Shown here piece by piece: positions 10,301 to 16,825 of a DNA stretch of 64,000 bases. Position 1 is the stretch's first letter; each line of letters begins with the position of its first letter. This DNA comes from Zavarzinella formosa DSM 19928. Lineage in GTDB: Bacteria > Planctomycetota > Planctomycetia > Gemmatales > Gemmataceae. The DNA is taken from assembly GCF_000255705.1 (NCBI RefSeq), contig NZ_JH636443.1, positions 655,967 through 719,966 of the forward strand. Reading direction: 5' to 3'. The notes beneath the pieces were generated by a model that did no database searches, was not told the origin of the DNA, and saw nothing but the letters and a program-made list of their open reading frames with translations. Made by a program: the position numbers and the translations under genes.

Positions 10301-10697
10301 GCTCCAGCGTCTTTTGAACTTCCTCGCCGGGGGGAACGATCACCTCGATCCCCAACATGGGAACGCGGGCGACGGTGGCTTCCTCCCCGTGCGACCAGAC
10401 CACGGCGGCAAACCGGAGCTTGACCGGGTTTTTCCAGAAAATATTCCGACGGGGCGGGTCGAGCGTAACCACCACCCAACGAGGCTGCCCGGCGACGGCG
10501 AGCCGCCGATGATACAACTCGTTCGTGGGCATCTTCTTGAGCGTTTCCGCGATGTTCTCGGACAAATGCTTGATGTTGTTCTCGCGGGTGTGCCCGAGCC
10601 GGGAGATTTCCGGAAAGAACAGGCATTCCGAGAGAATGGTTCCGCCATCAAGACGGTGATGCAGGAACGCGAGTGGAAACCGAATGGGTGGAGGCAT
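7347..10697 (-). CDS. ClpB-like double AAA+ ATPase with degenerate release-factor-like C-terminus (paralogue A)
   Basis: 1116 residues, the first gene of the coupled pair. The start is supported because its first 55 residues align with those of paralogue B (ILSECLFFPEISR against YVAQCLFAPAISR). AAA1 keeps Walker A GPSGVGKTS (233-241), but the Walker B site reads ILHIGNLVEL, so both acidic residues are lost. AAA2 is intact: Walker A GPTGVGKTE (502-510), Walker B VLLLDEFEKAH (565-575), sensor-1 TSN (609-611), and GARPLKR (712-718). Residues about 775-1116 match a class-I release factor in order: helical PCRF-like LRELSNDSYQLEQIEK, then LHLWVRAEGTLLRLQRDAGLH, then SNQSPVRIYRPTRGTVQ. GARRGS-like residues sit where GGQ would be. 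It probably forms a heteromer with paralogue B. Confidence 0.87.
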   Translation of the reverse strand: MPPPIRFPLAFLHHRLDGGTILSECLFFPEISRLGHTRENNIKHLSENIAETLKKMPTNELYHRRLAVAGQPRWVVVTLDPPRRNIFWKNPVKLRFAAVVWSHGEEATVARVPMLGIEVIVPPGEEVQKTLEREILAALRRTGAAAKLEPLTWLQRGIKFRVDWQTVDVAIPTLKQRGQREKSKDVEQPKVLPQVATLLNNTELKPGHEVDDIVEQLADGLTAERPQSLLLVGPSGVGKTSAVRELIRQRELFSLRETPFYQTSGAKIVAGQTGFGMWQERAQQLVRELAKLRGILHIGNLVELMEVGKSEHNQTGIAGFLRPFISRGELLCIAECTPEQVPMIEKEDPQLMDAFRSVKMEEPNAAKSIRILSKTAEDKHGLKRIVTPAALAMIDQLHRRYATYSAIPGRPIRFMENLRRDGERREPVTETDVLTAFARETGLPRVLLDPAVPLDPDATRDWFKQRVIGQTEAVELVSDLLATIKAGLTRPNRPIASLLFIGPTGVGKTEMAKALAEFLFASKDRLTRFDMSEFGDPISVRRLVGGVFGSEGLLTAKVREQPFCVLLLDEFEKAHPSFQDLMLQMLGEARLTDAGGRLADFRNAVIILTSNLGAETFQMGTPGFGASRQNQSMAKQHFIREVEKFLRPEMFNRLDRLVPFAPLDSGTIRDIAKREWDKVLNRDGIRFRDARFDTADGVVGELAAKGFDPRYGARPLKRAMERELLAPLAHQMNRHDGNARLEVKIAVKDGKITAGVKALSDGTMPPHLTAATDLLEKIQLLRRMHQALEKSTTLRELSNDSYQLEQIEKRVIVKNLKQKPINNIEQQKLAELGQIRDILGRVVSQRNDVFQLEEDAILRFHTKPETVATDAETYSKLKTAWDELMLAFISRTHQEVSVTHLALYGHDTKQLMELFKAYIHVAQVNKIEFNVGTLETVPASEAPPFEGANKVRHSSVKNPLTHRWGEDKLSGYLIEDRHNSPLKVLMCHRWTELATLEKSWNARYVGLHLWVRAEGTLLRLQRDAGLHKFQDAGEKGDADILVQVRTPTAGLIPPEGVARRGSFSNQSPVRIYRPTRGTVQDTLLEEWFPWHGDLGPVLNTITERHMKKTLEQLVLE

Positions 10698-10742
10698 CGT
10701 TGGAGACGGTGTTTTATCAGTGCGGTTCGTGTCGTCCGGGGC

Positions 10743-11079
10743 AACCTAACCCCCCGTCCCCCTTCCCTAAGAAGGAAGGGGGAGCAAGAGGGGAGCAGTC
10801 GTTTTGAAGTAGGTCAGCCTTATCTAGTGCAAATTCAACGAGCATCTTGAGTGAGATTCAAGAGCCCCACTGCGTGAGCGGTGGGGGTGGCTGTCACACT
10901 CAGAAAACCACCCCCACCGCTCACGCGGTGGGGCTCTTGAGATCATTTGCAAATGTTGCTGTTTGATTTTGCACCAGCCTGACAGACCCGTCAGGCTAGA
11001 AAGCCTGACCTACGTTCCAGAGTCTTCCACCCTCTTGCTCCCCCTTCCTTCTTAGGGAAGGGGGACGGGGGGTTAGGTT
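10743..11079. repeat. 337-bp nested palindrome upstream of the AAA+ pair
   Basis: The outer arms at 10743-10792 and 11030-11079 are a perfect 50-bp inverted repeat (starting AACCTAACCCC), and each arm itself contains a CCCCCTTCC/GGAAGGGGG hairpin. A second, imperfect layer is the pair GTAGGTCAGCCTT at 10809 and its complement ending at 11013. The innermost layer is the 33-bp palindrome at 10858-10940. All layers share a centre near 10900-10911. No transposase is present. Confidence 0.85.
10858..10940. repeat. Palindromic element, family TCAAGAGCCCCAC, copy 1
   Basis: Arms of 33 bp at 10858-10890 and 10908-10940 differ at one position and enclose a 17-base loop. The same arm sequence recurs at 28661-28745. 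It sits at the centre of the larger nested palindrome. Confidence 0.9.
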
Positions 11080-11514
11080 CCCCTCCGGAGATTTCCCCAA
11101 ATCGCACAGACTTGCAAAATCGGAAAACATGGTGGTTGCTATAATTTTCTGTCACCAAGGCACTGAAATTCCAGTCCTTGGGAAGCACATTCCCGAATTC
11201 GGTTCAAATTCCCCAATCTTCCCAATCGGTCATGTCTGCCATGCCGGGCTATTTTCACTAAATCAATTTTTCGGGACATTGCTCCGCGACGACGACTCTC
11301 CCGAAGTTCCAATTCGATAAATCGGGAAAGCGGGTCAAGCCGAGAGGCCGGATTTTACGATGGGGTAAGGACGACCGACACGGCGAACCAGACCGGATCA
11401 CTCCGGGCATGGGAGTTGCGGGGATGTTGTCGGGGAACGGGGTTGCCTTGGACGGGGGAAAGAGCGTATTCTCTCCCTTTCGCCAAAACGGGCGGTCATG
11501 GAGGACAAGGGTTC
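11080..11514. other. Intergenic region before the fatty-acid/polyketide-like operon
   Basis: No convincing gene is seen. It must hold the promoter of the plus-strand operon and, near its left end, signals for the minus-strand AAA+ pair. I could not identify a clear -35/-10 pair. A GGAGG at 11500-11504 serves the first operon gene. Confidence 0.6.
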
Positions 11515-12006
11515 ATGCGATTCAACCTCATTGATCGCATTCATTCGTGGGAAGCGGGCAAAAGCCTGCGGGCCAGCAAGAACCTGACCCTCGGGGAAGA
11601 GTATCTGGCCGACCACTTCCCGACGTTTCCCGTGATGCCCGGCGTGATGATGCTACAGGCCGCCATTGAGGCGAGCGCCTGGCTCTGGCGGCAGACCACG
11701 GATTACAAACACGCCGTGATCGTGATGCGGGAAGTGAAGAACGTGAAATACGGCACGTTCATGCAACCCGGTTATACGCTGGAACTTGGGACCGAACTCA
11801 TCAAGGCCGACGAATCGACCGCCACCTTCCGGGCGAAGGGGAACGTGGCGGGGGGCGGCCAGACGATCAACGCCCAGTTCACCCTCACGGGCTACAACGT
11901 CGGGGATCAATCCCCGGTCGGCGGCCCGACGGACGAGCGGTTGATTCGACATTGGAAAGACCGCTGGGCCTGGCTCACCGGACAATTGGCCGGCCAGCCT
12001 TCATGA
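11515..12006 (+). CDS. FabZ-like hotdog protein, non-canonical active site (DH')
   Basis: 163 residues with the FabA/FabZ hotdog motif ADHFPTFPVMPGVMML; the catalytic His is H34. The position occupied by catalytic Glu in FabZ (14 residues after the His) is Q48, so hydration/dehydration chemistry is probably impaired. The start is the ATG heading MRFNLIDRI, with GGAGG 10 bases upstream; the longer reading frame upstream is not needed. It is the first gene of the operon and is followed by fabG 36 bases later. Together with the intact second hotdog gene it probably forms a DH:DH' heterodimer, as in aryl-polyene systems; that pairing is inference. Confidence 0.85.
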   Translation: MRFNLIDRIHSWEAGKSLRASKNLTLGEEYLADHFPTFPVMPGVMMLQAAIEASAWLWRQTTDYKHAVIVMREVKNVKYGTFMQPGYTLELGTELIKADESTATFRAKGNVAGGGQTINAQFTLTGYNVGDQSPVGGPTDERLIRHWKDRWAWLTGQLAGQPS

Positions 12007-12042
12007 ACGAATACGGATTAACGGCAGCATGAGGCAGACACG

Positions 12043-12810
12043 ATGAGTCAGTTGAAGGATCAGATTGCGTTGGTGACGGGTGGCAGCCGGGGGATCGGCC
12101 GGGCCATTGTGCTAGCCCTTGCCCAAGCCGGGGCGAAAGTGGCGTTTGTGTATCGCGGCAGCAAGGAAGCCTCGGACAAACTGGTCGAAGAAGTGACGGC
12201 CGCCGGTGGTGAAGCGGTCGCTTTTCAGGCCGACGTTTCCCAACTGGATGCCGCCTCCAAAGTCATCGAGCAAGTGCTGGCCAAGTGGAACCGGCTGGAC
12301 ATTCTGGTGAACAACGCCGGAGTGATCAAAGACGGCCTGTTCCTGCGGATGGAAGAATCCGACTGGAAGACCGTGATCGACACCAACCTCGGCGGGACTT
12401 TCAGCTTTTGCCGGGCCGCCGCCCAGCAGATGACCCTGAAACAACGCTATGGCCGGATCATCAATATTTCGAGCGTGGCCGCCACGCATGTGAACGCCGG
12501 GCAGTGCAACTATTCCGCGAGTAAGGGGGCGGTGAACTCCTTCACGCGGGCCTTGGCGGTCGAATTAGGCAGCCGGAACGTGACGGTGAACGCCATCGCC
12601 CCCGGCTTCATCGAAACGGACATGAGCGAGGCTGTGCGAAGCAAAGCCGGCGACTTCATCGCCAAAAAGCTGATCCCGACCCGACGGTTGGGCAAGCCGG
12701 AAGACATCGCCTCGGCCGTGGTGTTTCTCGCCTCGGCGGGCGCTTCGTACATCACCGGACAAGTGATTACGATTGATGGCGGATTGAGCCTTGGGGCCGT
12801 CTCGGGTTAA
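12043..12810 (+). CDS. fabG: 3-oxoacyl-ACP reductase (FabG-type SDR)
   Basis: 255 residues, the normal FabG length. Nucleotide-binding motif TGGSRGIG at 12-19, NNAG at 90-93, and the catalytic tetrad N115, S144, Y157, K161 (YSASK). The C-terminal GFIETDM and the terminal GGLSLGAVSG fit FabG. It reduces 3-oxoacyl-ACP with NADPH in the cytoplasm. It lies between the dehydratase-like gene and the ACP gene, so it very probably serves this operon's own acyl-ACP cycle. A genome may carry several fabG copies, so whether this is the housekeeping one is unclear. Confidence 0.93.
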   Translation: MSQLKDQIALVTGGSRGIGRAIVLALAQAGAKVAFVYRGSKEASDKLVEEVTAAGGEAVAFQADVSQLDAASKVIEQVLAKWNRLDILVNNAGVIKDGLFLRMEESDWKTVIDTNLGGTFSFCRAAAQQMTLKQRYGRIINISSVAATHVNAGQCNYSASKGAVNSFTRALAVELGSRNVTVNAIAPGFIETDMSEAVRSKAGDFIAKKLIPTRRLGKPEDIASAVVFLASAGASYITGQVITIDGGLSLGAVSG

Positions 12811-12889
12811 TACAATGGCGGGTACGACGAATGATCGCCGGAGGGAACCGGCGGGGTTCGGGCGGCCATCCGATTGAGGAGAAAGTTCG

Positions 12890-13282
12890 ATGTCGAAGGA
12901 CGATATTTTCAAGAAAGTGGCGGCCACGATGGTGGAAGCCCTGAACGTTGACGAAGACCAGGTCACCATGACCTCGACGCTGCAGGGCGACCTGGGAGCC
13001 GAGTCCATCGACTTTCTGGATATCGTGTTCCGGCTTGAGCGGGAATTCGGCATCAAGATCCCCCGGAACGAACTGTTCCCGGAGTCGATCTTCCAAGGTG
13101 ACCCGGACTTCGTGAAGGACGGCAAAGTCACCCCGAAGGGGCTTTCCGAACTCAAGGAAAAGATGCCCTATGCGGATTTTTCCACCTTCGAGAAGAACCC
13201 CACCATCGAGACGATCAGCGACCTCTTCACGGTGGAGTTGATCGTGCGATACCTCGAAGGCAAGATCGCCAAGGCGGCCTGA
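12890..13282 (+). CDS. Acyl carrier protein, long variant
   Basis: 130 residues against about 78 for ordinary ACP. The motif DLGAESIDFLDI places the phosphopantetheine-accepting serine at S39 (canonical DSL becomes ESI). Helix I and the Ser-bearing helix II are ordinary. The extra length is an insertion between helices II and III (about residues 58-105, rich in charged residues), before the final NPTIETISDLFTVELIVRYLE helix. It carries acyl intermediates for the flanking reductase, dehydratases and ketosynthases. The ribosome site is GAGGAGA just upstream of the ATG. Confidence 0.92.
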   Translation: MSKDDIFKKVAATMVEALNVDEDQVTMTSTLQGDLGAESIDFLDIVFRLEREFGIKIPRNELFPESIFQGDPDFVKDGKVTPKGLSELKEKMPYADFSTFEKNPTIETISDLFTVELIVRYLEGKIAKAA

Positions 13283-13316
13283 GTTTTCACCACCGTCTTT
13301 CCCGCGACCCCGGTGC

Positions 13317-13808
13317 ATGATGCGTTGGATCTGGATTGATCGGTTCACGGCTTTCGAGTCCGGCAAGTCCGCGCAAGCCGTGAAGAATCTCAGTCTCGCG
13401 GAGGATCACTTCGCGGACCATTTTCCCGGTTTCCCGGTGATGCCTGCCCCGCTGATGCTGGAGGGGCTGGCCCAGACCGGGGGCATTCTCGTGGGCGAGG
13501 CCAACGGGTATGCGAAGAACGTGATTTTGGCCAAGATTCCCAAGGCCTCCTTCAAACGAGAAGCGCGGGCAGGGGAACGGTTGACCTACACAACCACCTT
13601 GGAACAACTTGGCGAAGTCGGCGGGTTGGTCTCCGGGACCGTGCATGTCGGTGATGAATTGATCGGCGAAGCGGAGATCTTCTTCGCCCACGTCGATCCG
13701 AGCCAGACGAAGGACTTGCTGGGTGAGGATAATTTTGTCTTCACCGGACAATTGCAAAAGATGTTGGGCTTGGCGAAGGCCGCCTCCAAGGTATCTCCCC
13801 CGGCCTGA
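13317..13808 (+). CDS. fabZ: 3-hydroxyacyl-ACP dehydratase, FabZ-type
   Basis: 163 residues with the full hotdog active site ADHFPGFPVMPAPLMLEGLAQ: catalytic H35 and E49, correctly spaced by 14. It lies 34 bases after the ACP gene and precedes two ketosynthase genes. It dehydrates 3-hydroxyacyl-ACP. It shares length and layout with the first gene of the operon, which lacks the Glu, so the two look like diverged duplicates. Two adjacent ATG codons head the frame (MMRWIW); either could be used. Confidence 0.88.
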   Translation: MMRWIWIDRFTAFESGKSAQAVKNLSLAEDHFADHFPGFPVMPAPLMLEGLAQTGGILVGEANGYAKNVILAKIPKASFKREARAGERLTYTTTLEQLGEVGGLVSGTVHVGDELIGEAEIFFAHVDPSQTKDLLGEDNFVFTGQLQKMLGLAKAASKVSPPA

Positions 13809-13894
13809 CCCGGACACCGTGACCCGGTTTTGAATGGATTGTTTTTACCTGTGGGCGGATGCCCCCGCCCGGAGGATTTCCACAGGTGGTTGAA

Positions 13895-15175
13895 ATGGCA
13901 GGAATAGCCCGTCGAGCGGTGTTTACGGGGGTCGGTTTGATCACACCTGTCGGGTCAACCCCGGCGGCGTATTGGGAATCCCTGTGCGCGGGACGCAGCG
14001 GCATCCGCCGGATCTCCTGCGTCGATCCGTCCGAACTCTTCAGTCAGATTGGCGGGGAAACCCCCGACTTCATTCCCAAGAAGATCATCTCGAACAAAGA
14101 GCATCTCAAAGGTCTGCGATTGATGGCCCGCACGGTGCAAATGGGGCTTGCCTCCTCGCACTTGGCGTTCCAAAATTCCGGTCTGGAGCTGGGCAAGTTC
14201 GATCCCGAACGCGCCGGCGTGGAATTCGGGGCCGGGATGATCGCCTCGGAACTTGACGACATCGGCAAGGGCGCCCAAGTCAGTCTGGAACCGTCAAAGG
14301 ATTCAGTCAGTCTGGCCGTTTGGGGTGAGAAAGGGTTAAAAGAAGTCCCGCCCCTCTGGATGCTCAAGTATCTGCCGAACATGCCCTCCTGCCACACGTC
14401 GATCACGCTTGATCTTCGCGGCCCGAGCAACACCATCACCGGCAGCGACGCCGCCAGCCTGCTGGCGTTGAGCGAAGCCTACCACATCTTGCTGCGGGAC
14501 GGGGCCGACCTGTTCTTCGCGGGCGGGGCCGAAAGCAAAATGAACCCGTTGAGCCTGACCCGGCACAACCTGTTCCAAGAACTGAGCCGCCGCAACCATG
14601 AGCCGGAAACGGCTGTCAAACCATTTGACCGTGACCGCGACGGCAGCGTTCTGGGCGAGGCCGCCGGTTGCGTGGTTTTGGAAGAACTCTCGCACGCCAA
14701 AGCACGCGGAGCCAGAATCGACGGCGAACTGGTCGGCTTCGCCAGCGGCGTGGACTGCGACCGGGACGGCAAGGGCTTCGCCCTGGTGATTCGCAGGGCC
14801 TTGAAACAAGCGGGCATCGGGCCGAACGACGTGGACCATGTGAACGCCCAAGGCCACGGCACCGTGCGGGGCGACCGATGGGAGGCCCGCGCCATCAACG
14901 ACGTGTTCGGCACCAACACGCCCGTCTGGTCGATCAAGGCCAACATCGGCGCCAGTGGGGCGGCCTCCAGCATGGTCGAACTGATCGGCAGCATCCTCGC
15001 CCTGAAGCACGGCCAACTCCCGCCCACCTTGAACCATGTGAACCCCGACCCGGAATGCCCGGTGTGGGTCCACAACCGGGGTCTGCGGCCGGTGACCAAA
15101 CCCTACGCTGTGAAGATGAGTTTCACGGACGCGGGACAAATCGCCGTTGCGGTCATTCGCAAGTGGGAAGAGTAA
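13895..15175 (+). CDS. Ketosynthase-fold protein lacking all catalytic residues (CLF-like)
   Basis: 426 residues from the ATG heading MAGIARRAVFTG, chosen because AGGTGG lies five bases upstream. It aligns without gaps to FabF around the active sites. The catalytic Cys of TAC(T/A)S is D185 (GSDAAS), the first His (NAHGT) is Q319 (NAQGHGT), and the second His (GHLLGAAG) is A353 (GASGAAS). All three Cys-His-His residues are gone, yet the fold landmarks AGGAES, DRDGSVLGEAAG and LPPTLNHVNPD are kept. That is the pattern of chain-length-factor subunits, which pair with an active ketosynthase. The intact partner is the next gene. Confidence 0.9.
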   Translation: MAGIARRAVFTGVGLITPVGSTPAAYWESLCAGRSGIRRISCVDPSELFSQIGGETPDFIPKKIISNKEHLKGLRLMARTVQMGLASSHLAFQNSGLELGKFDPERAGVEFGAGMIASELDDIGKGAQVSLEPSKDSVSLAVWGEKGLKEVPPLWMLKYLPNMPSCHTSITLDLRGPSNTITGSDAASLLALSEAYHILLRDGADLFFAGGAESKMNPLSLTRHNLFQELSRRNHEPETAVKPFDRDRDGSVLGEAAGCVVLEELSHAKARGARIDGELVGFASGVDCDRDGKGFALVIRRALKQAGIGPNDVDHVNAQGHGTVRGDRWEARAINDVFGTNTPVWSIKANIGASGAASSMVELIGSILALKHGQLPPTLNHVNPDPECPVWVHNRGLRPVTKPYAVKMSFTDAGQIAVAVIRKWEE

Positions 15176-15195
15176 ACCGGGATTATGTTCGGAGA

Positions 15196-15249
15196 GTAGG
15201 TCAAGCTTTCTAGCCTGACAGACCTGTCAGGCTAGAAAGCCTGACCTAC
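15196..15249. repeat. 54-bp palindrome, family GTAGGTCAGGCTTTC
   Basis: Arms of 26 bp (15196-15221 and 15224-15249) differ at one position and meet at a 2-base centre. A partial copy of the same sequence forms one layer of the nested palindrome near 10975-11013. It lies in the 229-bp gap between the two ketosynthase genes and could attenuate readthrough from the first to the second. Confidence 0.88.
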
Positions 15250-15404
15250 GGCAAAACGGCCATTCCCCACTTGCTCTCCTTCCTACTTGGGAAGAGTGGC
15301 CAAGTGAAAGACGTGCCGGTTGCCTTTGTATGTATGGGTTAGATCGTCGGGCGAGGGACGTGCCCGTTGCTTTTGATTGTTTCGTTTGAATGGAATAACA
15401 CGCA

Positions 15405-16703
15405 ATGAAGCACACACGCCGCGTCGTGATCACCGGGATGGGGGCCATCACCCCGCTGGGACACACCCCGAAGGAACTGTACGCCAACCAACTGGAAGGC
15501 AAGAGCGGGGCCGGGCCGACCTTCCGGTTTGACGCGCGCACTTTCCCGACCAAGTTCTCCAGCCAGGTGAAGGGCTTCGAGCTTGGCAAGTATATCCGCA
15601 ACCCGGAACGGTTTGACAAATCCGGGTTGAACACCAAGTTCGCCTTGGCCGCCGCCAAGGATGCGTTGGCTGATGCCGGGTTGCTGGACAATCCCAAAGT
15701 GGACCGCACCATGATCGGCGTCTATTTGGGGTCCGGCGAAGGAAGCCACGATTTCCCGAATCTGACGCTCAGCATGGCCTTGGTCACCCCGGCCGACGGA
15801 TACAAGGTGGACACGACCGGGTTTTTCCAGCACAGCATGTCCCTCTTCGACGGCGCCCACGAGCATGAAGTGGAAATGCACACCACTTCCGGGCACGTCG
15901 CCAATGAATTCGATCTGCGCGGGCCGAACTACACCTGTCAGACCGCCTGCGCCGCCAGCGGACAGGCTCTCGGCGAAGCCTTGGAACTCATTCGGCGCGG
16001 CGATGCGGACGCCATGATCACCGGGGGATCGCACAGCATGATCCACCCGTTCGGCGTCACCGGCTTCAACCTGCTCACCACGCTCTCACAGCGGAACGAC
16101 GACCCGACCAAGGCCTCCCGCCCGTTCGACCTGAACCGGGATGGTTTCGTCCTCGGCGAAGGCGCCGGGATGGTGGTGCTGGAAGAACTTGAACACGCCA
16201 AGAAACGCGGGGCGACCATCCACGCCGAACTCGTCGGCTACGGCACGACGGCTGACGCCTACCGGGTGACGGACAGCCACCCCGAGGGACGCGGCGCCAT
16301 CAAGTGCATCAAACTGGCCCTCGAAAACGCCGGGTTGAAGCCAACGGACATCGGTTACGTCAACGCTCACGGGACCAGCACCCACGTCAACGATTTGGCT
16401 GAGACCATCGCCATCAAGAATGTCTTCGGCGAATACGCTTACAAACTGCCGATCTCCAGCATCAAGAGCATGTTGGGTCACCTGATTTGCGCCGCCGGGG
16501 TGGTCGAGATGGTGACCAGCGTGCTGACCATCCGGCACGGCGTGCTGCCGCCGACGATCAACTACGAAACGCCGGACCCGGAATGCGATTTGGACTATGT
16601 GCCGAACGTCGCCCGTGAAGTGAAGGTGGACCGCATTCTCTCCAATAGCTTCGGCTTCGGCGGCCAAAACGTCTCGCTCATCGTGAGCAAGTACGTGGCG
16701 TAA
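15405..16703 (+). CDS. fabF: 3-oxoacyl-ACP synthase (FabF-type ketosynthase), intact
   Basis: 432 residues with the complete ketosynthase triad: C182 in TACAAS, H322 in NAHGTST and H359 in SMLGHLICAAG, followed by the FabF C-terminal SFGFGGQN. It condenses malonyl-ACP with acyl-ACP. An unusual His-rich stretch near 143-156 (HSMSLFDGAHEHEVEMH) is not typical of FabF and could shape the substrate pocket. It is paired with the active-site-less paralogue upstream; the two probably form a KS:CLF-like heterodimer. The 229-bp gap with a palindrome separates it from that gene, so a separate promoter is possible. Confidence 0.93.
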   Translation: MKHTRRVVITGMGAITPLGHTPKELYANQLEGKSGAGPTFRFDARTFPTKFSSQVKGFELGKYIRNPERFDKSGLNTKFALAAAKDALADAGLLDNPKVDRTMIGVYLGSGEGSHDFPNLTLSMALVTPADGYKVDTTGFFQHSMSLFDGAHEHEVEMHTTSGHVANEFDLRGPNYTCQTACAASGQALGEALELIRRGDADAMITGGSHSMIHPFGVTGFNLLTTLSQRNDDPTKASRPFDLNRDGFVLGEGAGMVVLEELEHAKKRGATIHAELVGYGTTADAYRVTDSHPEGRGAIKCIKLALENAGLKPTDIGYVNAHGTSTHVNDLAETIAIKNVFGEYAYKLPISSIKSMLGHLICAAGVVEMVTSVLTIRHGVLPPTINYETPDPECDLDYVPNVAREVKVDRILSNSFGFGGQNVSLIVSKYVA

Positions 16704-16705
16704 AC

Positions 16706-16814
16706 AAAAAGCGAGCCGGGTCGCGTCAGCGCCCGGAGACCGTCACACTTCAAGCCAATGGAGGCATTGAATGGTGATTGTCTCCGGGCACTGACGCGAC
16801 CCGGCTCGCTTTTT
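16706..16814. terminator. Palindromic repeat acting as bidirectional terminator
   Basis: Arms of 35 bp (16706-16740 and 16780-16814, one mismatch) begin with five A and end with five T, giving a GC-rich hairpin followed by a U-run on either strand. It fills the gap between the convergent fabF-type gene and the esterase gene. The arm sequence GAGCCGGGTCGCGTCAG looks like a member of a dispersed repeat family. Confidence 0.75.
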
Positions 16815-16825
16815 GCCTGACCATA

